Source: Micromonospora fulviviridis
GTDB taxonomy: Bacteria; Actinomycetota; Actinomycetes; Mycobacteriales; Micromonosporaceae
Reading direction: 5' to 3'
DNA: 64,000 bases
NCBI RefSeq assembly: GCF_014648395.1
Contig: NZ_BMRA01000009.1
Location: 269,265-333,264 of the forward strand
The first letter of the stretch is position 1, and each line of letters starts with the position of its first letter. A program made the position numbers and the translations under genes. A model generated the notes under the pieces. The model worked only from the letters and a program-made list of their open reading frames with translations, did not search any database and was not told the origin of the DNA. Below, in pieces: positions 32,952-39,998 of the stretch.

Positions 32952-33054
32952 GCCACCTCCTCCACCACGTCACCCACTGTGATCCGTCCGGGTGCGAGGC
33001 GTACGGGAAATGGGAGATCCGCCCTGGGCGGCGCCCGCCCGGCGTCCCAGCGGC

Positions 33055-33591
33055 TCAGCGGGGGCCGGCGGCCCGCCAGAACTGGCGCGGCGCGTAGCCC
33101 TCGCGGCGCAGCCAGTGTTCGGTGTAGACGATCCGCTCGGCCGGCACCACCACGAGCGGCCCGGTCGGCGGCTCGTCCAGCGACCGGGAGCGCTCCACGT
33201 GGTCGGACTGCCACCGGTACGCGGGCCAGTGGTGGTCGAAGTCCGGGTCGCCGGGGTGCAGCACCCGCGCCCGGCCGAAGACCTGCGCGCCCCGGCTGCT
33301 GGCCTGGCCGACCAGCGGCGCGAAGATCCCGACCGAGACGCGGGGGTCGGCGGCGAGGTTGCGCATCTTCGGTGAGTCGGCCACCGCGGTGAACATCAGG
33401 GTGAAGTCCAGGTGGAAGTAGCGCACCGGGGTGGCCAGCGGGCCACCCGGGCCGGTGGTGGCCAGCACGCACATGTTCTGCGTGGAGAACAGGTTGAGGA
33501 TGCGCTCCTGCAGGCGGTCGCGGTCGAGGCGGGCGGTGGGGGAGGGGCCGGCGAGCCAGGGGTTCGTGAGGGGCATGCGAGATGATCCCAT
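33055..33591 (-). CDS. Pyridoxamine 5'-phosphate oxidase-fold protein
   Basis: A 178-residue protein with a split-barrel flavin-binding fold. MCVLATTGPGGPLATPVRYF near the N-terminus is the typical first two strands, followed by VSVGIFAPLVGQASSRGAQV and RIVYTEHWLRREGY. Family members bind FMN or F420 and act on small oxidisable compounds; the residues for PLP activity are not recognisable. ATG at 33591 is chosen; another ATG at 33576 is possible. The start is only 55 bases from that of the divergent unknown gene. Confidence 0.8.
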   Translation of the reverse strand: MGSSRMPLTNPWLAGPSPTARLDRDRLQERILNLFSTQNMCVLATTGPGGPLATPVRYFHLDFTLMFTAVADSPKMRNLAADPRVSVGIFAPLVGQASSRGAQVFGRARVLHPGDPDFDHHWPAYRWQSDHVERSRSLDEPPTGPLVVVPAERIVYTEHWLRREGYAPRQFWRAAGPR

Positions 33592-33646
33592 CCGGCCGTC
33601 CGATAAGGGGTCGCGGGTCTGGCCGCCGAGCGGCCATCCTGACCCC

Positions 33647-34654
33647 ATGTCCCCCCACCGCACCGGAACCCGAACGGCCCGCCGCGCTCCAGGCGGTAGC
33701 CGGATGACCTGCCGGTTGGCCCGGTCGCCGCTGCCGACCGCGCCAGGAGGCGGTTGGGACGGACTGGCCCTGGAGGTGGAGACGCCGGTGCGTCCCGGTC
33801 TGCGCGTGGAAGTGGCGGGCGCCCGGCGGTTCCTGATCCGCCAGACCGACCGGGTCGTCCTGCTGGCGCGACAACATCCCTGGCATCACGGCGTCCACTA
33901 CGTCCGGGCCGGGGGCTACCGCTCGCCGGTCCCACCGATCAGCGCCGCCCAAGCCCGCCGGGTCGGGGACACCGGAGGCGGCGGGGACCGAGCAGCCCGC
34001 TGGGCCCACCGGTTCGTCAGCTGGCTCGCCGAGGCCGAGGACGGGCCGTTGCACCGGGGGCCGTGGACGCTCACCCCCGGCATGCCGCACTGGGCGGTCC
34101 CGGGCCACTGGCCGCGGCTGCCGGTGGTCGATCCGGACCGCGGCCACATCACCTGGTTCGGCTACGGCCACCCCGTCGAGGACCAGCGGGACATCCTCCC
34201 GCTACGGCGCCTCGCCCCGCCGGACAGTGCCCGGGTGCGGGCGTGGCGCCGGCAGGTCCGCGAGGGGACCCTGCCGCCCGTGCTGCTCTGGTGGGTCAGC
34301 GGCCTCCAGACGCTGCTGGTCCTCGACGGCCACGACCGGATCGTCGCCGCGCTGGCCGAGGGGACCCGACCGCCGGTGCTGGTTCTGGCACCTCCTGTCG
34401 ACCCCGCGCTGGTCGCCGCCGGGGAACGACGGGAGCTGCGCGCGTACTCCGAGCGGATGGCCGCCCTCGCGGGCCGCAACGATGTCGCGCCCGCTCGCCT
34501 GGCCGCCACCTCGCAGCAGTTCGCCGCCGCACTGCGAGACGCGGCACGCGAGCTGGGCCGTAACCGTGCCTGGCCGCTGCCCGGCGGTGGGGGAGCATGG
34601 GAGCGGCTCGCGGCGGACCTCGCCCCCGGCTGGCCCCCCACCGAAGACCAGTGA
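33647..34654 (+). CDS. Unknown soluble protein with a ParB-like DGHDRI segment
   Basis: I do not recognise this 335-residue protein. It has no signal or membrane span. Trp is frequent (WTLTPGMPHWAVPGHWPRLP in the middle). Near residue 230 LLWWVSGLQTLLVLDGHDRI-VAALAEG resembles the strand-loop-helix of ParB/Srx-type folds, in which D-G-x-H-R is the nucleotide- or substrate-binding element; here the order is DGHDRI. The C-terminal 70 residues are helical and Ala/Arg-rich. The ParB/Srx link is weak inference. The start ATG has no strong ribosome-binding site. Confidence 0.65.
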   Translation: MSPHRTGTRTARRAPGGSRMTCRLARSPLPTAPGGGWDGLALEVETPVRPGLRVEVAGARRFLIRQTDRVVLLARQHPWHHGVHYVRAGGYRSPVPPISAAQARRVGDTGGGGDRAARWAHRFVSWLAEAEDGPLHRGPWTLTPGMPHWAVPGHWPRLPVVDPDRGHITWFGYGHPVEDQRDILPLRRLAPPDSARVRAWRRQVREGTLPPVLLWWVSGLQTLLVLDGHDRIVAALAEGTRPPVLVLAPPVDPALVAAGERRELRAYSERMAALAGRNDVAPARLAATSQQFAAALRDAARELGRNRAWPLPGGGGAWERLAADLAPGWPPTEDQ

Positions 34655-34702
34655 GCTGGTCCGACCGGCGGTAACCCGGTCGGCACGGCGTCCGATCCCT
34701 GG

Positions 34703-34708
34703 TAGGTT
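34703..34708 (+). promoter_or_regulatory. -10 box TAGGTT of the leaderless MFS gene
   Basis: TAGGTT ends 8 bases before the GTG at 34717, and no ribosome-binding site is present. Confidence 0.55.
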
Positions 34709-34716
34709 GCCTCGCC

Positions 34717-35982
34717 GTGACGGGGACGACGGGGGATCGGCTCGACGGGCGGTTCGCCCGGCTCTGGACCGCGAGCACCATGTCGGCGCTGGGCAGCGGC
34801 ATGGCCACGGTGGCCGCCCCGCTCTACGTCGCCTCGCGTACCGACGACCCGCTGACCGTCTCGGCCGGCGCCGCGGTGGCCTGGCTGCCCTGGCTGCTGT
34901 TCGCGCTGCCCGGCGGGGTGCTGGTGGACCGCGTCGACCGGCGCCGGCTGATGGTGGTCATCGACTGGCTGCGGGTGGCCGTGCTGGCCGTGCTGGCCGC
35001 CGCGATGGTCACCGACCGGGCCGGGGTGCCGCTGCTCTATGCGGTGCTGTTCGTGGTCAACACCGGCGAGGTGGTGTTCCGCACCGCCGCCCAGGCGGTC
35101 GTGCCCGCCGTGGTGCCCCGGTCCCGCCTGGAACGGGCCAACGGGTGGCTCGGCGGCGGCACCCAGATCATGCAGAACATGGTCGCCGGCCCGCTCGGCG
35201 GCTTCCTCTTCGTGGTGGCCGCCGCCATCCCGTTCACCGTCAACGCCGGCACGTACGCGCTCAGCGCCGTCCTCGTCGGCCTGCTCGCCGGGTCGTACCG
35301 GGGCTCGCCCGGGGCGGGCGGGCGCCGCTCGGTGCGCGCGGAGGTCGCCGAGGGGTTCCGCTGGCTGCTGTCCCAGCGGCTGCTGCGCACCATGACCCTG
35401 CTCATCGGGCTGCTCAACGTCACCCTGACCGCCGCGCTCGCCGTGCTGGTGCTGCTCGCCACCGACCGGCTCGGCCTCGGCTCGGTCGGCTACGGCGCGC
35501 TGTTCACCTGCATGGCCGTGGGCGGGCTGCTCGGCTCGGCGGTCGGCGACCGGCTGGTCGCCACCATCACCGCGACGTGGACCGTCCGGGTGGGTCTGCT
35601 CATCGAGGCCGGCCTGCACCTGGCCCTGGCCGCCTCGCGCAGCGCCGTGGTGGTCGGGCTGGCGCTGTTCGCCTTCGGGGTGCACGGCGCGCTGTGGAAC
35701 ATGGTCGCCAACTCGCTGCGCCAGCGGCTCACCCCGCCCGCGCTGATGGGCCGGGTGGGCAGCACCACCCTGTTCATCGCGGCGGGCGGCAACTGCGTGG
35801 GCGCGCTGCTCGGCGGCCTGGTCGCCGACCGGTACGGGATCACCGCGCCCTACTGGGTGGGGTTCGTGGTGGCGGTCGCGGTGATCGCCGCGACGTGGCG
35901 GGTGTTCGACCGGGCCACCGTGGCGGCCGCGTACGCCGATCCGGCCCCGGACGGCCGGGAGACCCCGGCGACCGTCGCCTGA
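34717..35982 (+). CDS. MFS exporter
   Basis: A 421-residue membrane protein with about 12 spans in two halves. The family motif after span 2 is GGVLVDRVDRRRLM (residues about 58-72), and the matching loop in the second half is less regular. The long loop between spans 6 and 7 (GSYRGSPGAGGRRSVRAEVA) is cytoplasmic. The layout resembles EntS/NreB-like exporters that remove siderophores, drugs or metals. The start is GTG at 34717, supported by the leaderless box. The gene converges on a Gfo/Idh oxidoreductase, 13 bases away. Confidence 0.88.
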   Translation: MTGTTGDRLDGRFARLWTASTMSALGSGMATVAAPLYVASRTDDPLTVSAGAAVAWLPWLLFALPGGVLVDRVDRRRLMVVIDWLRVAVLAVLAAAMVTDRAGVPLLYAVLFVVNTGEVVFRTAAQAVVPAVVPRSRLERANGWLGGGTQIMQNMVAGPLGGFLFVVAAAIPFTVNAGTYALSAVLVGLLAGSYRGSPGAGGRRSVRAEVAEGFRWLLSQRLLRTMTLLIGLLNVTLTAALAVLVLLATDRLGLGSVGYGALFTCMAVGGLLGSAVGDRLVATITATWTVRVGLLIEAGLHLALAASRSAVVVGLALFAFGVHGALWNMVANSLRQRLTPPALMGRVGSTTLFIAAGGNCVGALLGGLVADRYGITAPYWVGFVVAVAVIAATWRVFDRATVAAAYADPAPDGRETPATVA

Positions 35983-35995
35983 GCGGGGCCCGGGC

Positions 35996-37063
35996 TCAGC
36001 GCAGCGGCGGCACCGGAAGGGTGACGCCCTGCACCGCCGCCTGGTGCGCCAGCTCGATCAGCTCGACCACGCCGACCGAGTCCGCCGGGTCCACCGGCAG
36101 TGGCGCGCCGTCCCGCAGCGCGGCCGCCAGCTGCGCGTAGAAGTCCTGGTAGCGGCCCGCCTCGGTGGGCACCGGCCGCAGCTCGCCGTCGGCGCCGAGC
36201 CGGCCGTACTCGTCGGGGTCGACCTCGCCCCAGCCCGGGGTGCCCGGCCGGCCGCCGTCGCGCAGCGCCGCCTCCTGCGGGTCCAGCCCGTACGTCGTGT
36301 AGGCGGCCCGGTCGCCGAGCACCCGGAATCGCGGGCCGAGCTGCGCGGTCACCGCGCTCATCCACAGGTGGGAGCGGACCCCGCCGGTGTGGGTGAGCGC
36401 CACGAACGCGTCGTCGTCGACCTCGGCGCCGGGCCGCCGCCGGTCCACCTCGGCGTAGACCCGCTGGACCGGGCCGAACAGCTGCACCGCCTGGTCGACC
36501 AGGTGGGCGCCGAGGTCGAACAGGGCGCCGCCGGCCTCGCCGGGCGCGGCGCTCTCCCGCCAGCCCGGCTTGATGGCCGGCCGCCACCGCTCGAACCGGG
36601 ACTCGAAGCGGGTCACCCGGCCCAGCTCGCCGGCCTCGACCAGCCGGCGCACGGTCAGGAAGTCACCGTCCCAGCGGCGGTTCTGGAACGCCGTGAGCGG
36701 CACCCCGGCGGCGGCCGCCTCGGCGACCAGCGCCCGGCCCTCCGCGGCGGTCGGCGCGAGGGGCTTGTCCACCACCACGGGCAGTCCGGCCGCCACCGCG
36801 GCCCGGGCCATGGGCACGTGCTGCCGGTTCGGCGTGGCCACCACGACGAGGTCGAGGGTGTCGGCGGCCTGCCAGAGCTGGTCGGCGTCGTCGAGAATCC
36901 GGGCCTCCGGGTGCTCGGTGCGGACCTGCGCGCGGCGCTCCGGGTCGCGGGTGACCACCGCGTCCAGCCGGAGGCCGGGTGTGGCGGCGACCAGCGGGGC
37001 GTGGAACACCCGCCCGGCGATCCCGTACCCCAGCAGCCCCACCCGCAGCGGCGCCCGCCCCAT
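35996..37063 (-). CDS. Gfo/Idh/MocA-family oxidoreductase
   Basis: A 355-residue NAD(P)-dependent sugar or inositol dehydrogenase-like enzyme. The Rossmann start is RVGLLGYGIAGRVFHAPLVA; then VVVATPNRQHVPMARAAVAA, and VDKPLAPTAAEGRAL with the catalytic Lys near residue 96. QNRRWDGDFLTVRRL and LFDLGAHLVDQAVQLFGP (Asp and His of the active site, near 175-190) are from the C-terminal domain. It looks like a YdgJ/IolX-type enzyme. A -10 box TAGATT (37102 to 37097 on this strand) gives a 30-base leader. The sugar substrate is unknown. Confidence 0.92.
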   Translation of the reverse strand: MGRAPLRVGLLGYGIAGRVFHAPLVAATPGLRLDAVVTRDPERRAQVRTEHPEARILDDADQLWQAADTLDLVVVATPNRQHVPMARAAVAAGLPVVVDKPLAPTAAEGRALVAEAAAAGVPLTAFQNRRWDGDFLTVRRLVEAGELGRVTRFESRFERWRPAIKPGWRESAAPGEAGGALFDLGAHLVDQAVQLFGPVQRVYAEVDRRRPGAEVDDDAFVALTHTGGVRSHLWMSAVTAQLGPRFRVLGDRAAYTTYGLDPQEAALRDGGRPGTPGWGEVDPDEYGRLGADGELRPVPTEAGRYQDFYAQLAAALRDGAPLPVDPADSVGVVELIELAHQAAVQGVTLPVPPLR

Positions 37064-37172
37064 GTCCGTCCCCCCGTCGTCGGTGATCCACCTGCGAATC
37101 TACGCGGCGCGGCCGGCGCGGCACGGCGGGTCCCGGACGGCGGCGGTTTCCGGGGTGTGGCAGCGTGGGCGG

Positions 37173-38414
37173 GTGCACGCAACCCCGGTCGAGGTCGACC
37201 TCGCGCTGGTGGGCGGCGGCGGGGCCGCCTCCCTGGTCCTGGCCGCCCTGGACCGGCACGACCTGACCGGCCTGCGGGTCGCCGTGGTCGATCCGGTGCA
37301 CAAGCGTGGCCAGGACCGGACCTGGGCGTTCTGGGGCGCCCCGGGCGGCGACCTCGACCCGCTGCTGAGCGCGAGCTGGTCGGAGGTCGAGGTGGTCACG
37401 CCCGCCGGCCGCCGCGCTCTGCCGCTCACCCCGCTGCGGTACGCCATGCTCCGCTCCGGCCCGGTCTACGACCGGGCTGCCGCGGCCGAACGGCGGCTGG
37501 GCGCGGTGCGCGTCGGCGCGCCGGCCGGCGCGCTGGCCGACGACGGCGACCGGGTGACCGTGCACGACCCCGAGGGGCAGCCGCTGGTCCGGGCCGGCTG
37601 GGTGCTCGACTCCCGGCCCCGCCCGCCGGCCCGGCCGGGGCGGACCAGCTGGTTGCAGCACTTCCGCGGCTGGTGGCTGGCGGCCGACCGGCCCACGTTC
37701 GACCAGGGTCGGGCCGTGCTCATGGACTTCCGCACCCCACAGCCCGCCCGGGGCGTCTCCTTCGGCTACGTGCTGCCGGTCGACGACCGGTACGCCCTGG
37801 TCGAGTACACCGAGTTCGGTCCCGCCGTGCTCACCGACGCGGGGTACGACGCGGCGCTGCGCGGGTACGCCGGCCTGCTGGGCCTGGACCTGGGCGGGCT
37901 GCGGGTGCGCGAGGTGGAGAACGGGGTGATCCCGATGACCGACGGCCCGTTCGTGACCCGCCCCTCGCCGCGGGTGGTCCGGCTCGGCACGGCCGGCGGC
38001 GCCACCCGCCCGTCCACCGGGTTCACCTTCTCCGCGATGCTCCGCCAGGCCGAGCAGGTGGCCGGGGCCCTCGCGGCGGGCCGGCCGCCGGTGCCGGCGC
38101 CCGCGTACCCGGCGCGTCACCGGTGGATGGACGCGGTGGCGCTGCGCGCCCTGGACCGTGGGCACGTCGACGGGGTGGCGTTCTTCGAGCGGCTGTTCGA
38201 CCGCAACCCGCCGGAGCGGGTGCTGCGCTTCCTCGACGGCGCCACCTCACCGGCCGAGGACCTGGCCGTGATGCGGTCCAGCCCGCTGCTGCCGATGACC
38301 GGCGCGGTGCTCGGCGACGCCGTCGACCGGCTGCGCGCCCGGGTGCGCCGCGGCCCGGCCCCCGCCCCCGTGCCGGAGGCCGGGCCGCCGGCCGCCGGTC
38401 AGGCCGGCTCGTAG
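37173..38414 (+). CDS. crtY: Lycopene beta-cyclase family protein (CrtY type)
   Basis: A 413-residue FAD-dependent non-redox enzyme. The dinucleotide motif VDLALVGGGGAASLVLAALD is at residues 8-27. Other family marks are DPVHKRGQDRTWAFWG, LTPLRYAMLRSGPVYDRAAA, FGYVLPVDDRYALVEYTEFG (near 195) and the typical GTAGGATRPSTGFTFSAMLR (near 270). The reaction would cyclise the ends of lycopene to beta-carotene. Two GTG codons, 37155 and 37173, could start it; the later one sits closer to the first strand. No other carotenoid genes are present in the window. The 3' end overlaps the pseudogene on the other strand. Confidence 0.88.
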   Translation: MHATPVEVDLALVGGGGAASLVLAALDRHDLTGLRVAVVDPVHKRGQDRTWAFWGAPGGDLDPLLSASWSEVEVVTPAGRRALPLTPLRYAMLRSGPVYDRAAAAERRLGAVRVGAPAGALADDGDRVTVHDPEGQPLVRAGWVLDSRPRPPARPGRTSWLQHFRGWWLAADRPTFDQGRAVLMDFRTPQPARGVSFGYVLPVDDRYALVEYTEFGPAVLTDAGYDAALRGYAGLLGLDLGGLRVREVENGVIPMTDGPFVTRPSPRVVRLGTAGGATRPSTGFTFSAMLRQAEQVAGALAAGRPPVPAPAYPARHRWMDAVALRALDRGHVDGVAFFERLFDRNPPERVLRFLDGATSPAEDLAVMRSSPLLPMTGAVLGDAVDRLRARVRRGPAPAPVPEAGPPAAGQAGS

Positions 38415-38669
38415 CGGGCGATCACCACGCCGGTGGTCGTGGTGACGCTGTCGGTCAGCCGCAGCTCGCCCGGCTGGTCTGCGGCGGCCGAGCAGCAGCG
38501 CCCCGGTCGAGGCCATGCCCTCGCCCATCTTCCGCCCCATGACGGGGTCGTTGTAGGGCACCGCCCAGCCGCCCTGGGTGAAGCCGTCCCGGGGGTCCTC
38601 GTCGGGACGTCCGGGGGCCTGCATCACGCCGTCCAGGCTGACGTTCTCGGTGACGATGATCTTCCGCAT
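38399..38669 (-). pseudogene. Decayed RibD_C/dihydrofolate-reductase-family gene
   Basis: The 5' part from ATG at 38669 encodes MRKIIVTENVSLDGVMQAPG and on to GMASTGALLLGR, the first 62 residues of a YwjB-like DHFR-family protein. After about base 38484 the frame is lost. In the -1 register the DNA then encodes PGELRLTDSVTTTTGVVIAR-YEPA and a stop, which is the usual C-terminus of the same family. About 100 central residues, including most of the fold, are missing. It is best explained by one internal deletion that also shifted the frame. The remnant overlaps the last bases of the lycopene cyclase gene. Confidence 0.8.
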
Positions 38670-38748
38670 GCCGCTCCCTCGGGGCGGGCCGGCCCGCTGC
38701 CGGCCCTCCACCCCTCACACGAGCGGCGACCGCCGTTCTCGACAGCGG

Positions 38749-39861
38749 TCAGCGGCCGAGTTCCGCGGCCACCCGGTCGCGGACCAGCACCCGCAGCCGC
38801 TCCATCGGGTCGCCGTCGCCGGCGCCGAGCCGGTTGCGGACCGCCGCCACGGTCAACCCCAGTCCCGGGTACGCGAACGCCAGGCTGCCGCCGCTGCCGG
38901 CGGTGCCGAACGAACCGTCCACGTCGACCGCGTAGCCGAGGCCGAAGGTCGTCTCCTGCCCGAACACCCACTCCTCGGCGTGGACCGCCGCCGCGGAGAC
39001 CTCGCGGAGCCGTTCCGGTGAGATCAACCGCACCCCGTCGACGGGGCCGAGCAGCGCCGCGTACATCCGGGCGACCGCGCGGGCCGACATCGTGCCGACC
39101 GCCGGCACGTCGGCGCGCAGCACCTCGGGGCGGCTGCCGGTCGTGGCGTCCGGGCGGACGTGCGGCGGGGCCACCGCGTCGAAGTTCGGCAGGTTCGCGC
39201 TCGCGTACGTCAGGAGGGCGGACAGGCCGGCGTCCTCCAGCCGGGCAAGCCGGGGCAGGTCGGCCTCCGGCACGCCGAGGAACAGCTCGCCGGCCACCCC
39301 GAGCGGCCCGGCCACCTCCTCGGCCAGCACCTGCGACACCGGCTTGCCGGTGACCCGCCGCACCACCTCGCCGACCAGCCAGCCCCACGTCCAGGCGTGG
39401 TACGCCAGCCGCTCGCCGGGCGCCCAGAGCGGCTCGGCGTCGGCGAGCAGCCCGCACATCCGGTCCCAGTCGGCGAAGTCCGCCGGGGTGACGTCGGCGG
39501 GCAGGGTGGGCAGCCCGGCCGTGTGGGTGAGGGCGTGCCGCAGTGTGATGCCGTCCTTGCCGTGCCGGGCGAACTCCGGCCACACGTCGGCGATGCGCAG
39601 GTCGTAGTCGAGCCGCCCCCGCTCGGTCAGCGTGTGCACCACGGTGGCGGTGAGCCCCTTGCCGGTGGAGACGGCGTGCACCGGGGTGTCGGCGGTCAGC
39701 GGCCGGCCGGTGGTGGTGTCGGCCAGGCCGGCCTGCTCCTCGACGATCGGCGCCCCGTCCAGGTACGCGGCCACCTGCACGCCGGCCTCCCGGCCGGAGG
39801 TGACGAGGTCGTCGATCGCCGCGCGTACGTCGGCCCGTAGGCCGTCCCACCGTCCGTCCAT
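38749..39861 (-). CDS. Class C beta-lactamase-fold serine hydrolase (EstB type)
   Basis: A 370-residue protein without a signal peptide. VHAVSTGKGLTATVVHTLTE holds the S-x-x-K catalytic pair (Ser near residue 72). LRHALTHTAGLPTLP and the YHAWTWGWLVGEV segment (Tyr near 157) form the second part of the active site, and FGTAGSGGSLAFAYPGLGLT gives the third strand (HxG replaced by GSGG). It is most likely an esterase or peptidase of unknown substrate, cytosolic. GGCAGGG lies upstream of the ATG. The frame remains open far upstream, but that part has no homology-like pattern. Confidence 0.88.
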   Translation of the reverse strand: MDGRWDGLRADVRAAIDDLVTSGREAGVQVAAYLDGAPIVEEQAGLADTTTGRPLTADTPVHAVSTGKGLTATVVHTLTERGRLDYDLRIADVWPEFARHGKDGITLRHALTHTAGLPTLPADVTPADFADWDRMCGLLADAEPLWAPGERLAYHAWTWGWLVGEVVRRVTGKPVSQVLAEEVAGPLGVAGELFLGVPEADLPRLARLEDAGLSALLTYASANLPNFDAVAPPHVRPDATTGSRPEVLRADVPAVGTMSARAVARMYAALLGPVDGVRLISPERLREVSAAAVHAEEWVFGQETTFGLGYAVDVDGSFGTAGSGGSLAFAYPGLGLTVAAVRNRLGAGDGDPMERLRVLVRDRVAAELGR

Positions 39862-39942
39862 GATCGGTGACCCTGCCAGACCGCCTCGCGGGTGTCGTGC
39901 GGTTTTCGGTCGCCGGTCGGCAGAGGGTGGCCGCGCCCGGAG

Positions 39943-39985
39943 CCCGCCCGGCGGGTTCGGCGACCGCCGGGGCGGGTTCATCCGG
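39943..39985 (+). repeat. 43-bp copy of an internal cytochrome P450 gene segment
   Basis: This stretch matches 53890-53932, inside the P450 gene, at 42 of 43 bases. In the plus strand it encodes PPGGFGDRRGGFIR, against PPGAFGDRRGGFIR in the P450. It lies in the 137-base gap between the serine hydrolase and the metallophosphatase genes, and no other P450 sequence surrounds it. It is a relic or a captured fragment. Confidence 0.7.
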
Positions 39986-39998
39986 GTGGGCGCCCACC

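Noticed and set aside
38247..38711. A continuous 154-codon frame through the DHFR-family remnant
   Set aside because: After the first 62 family codons it reads antisense to the lycopene cyclase gene; the real C-terminus is in a different frame.
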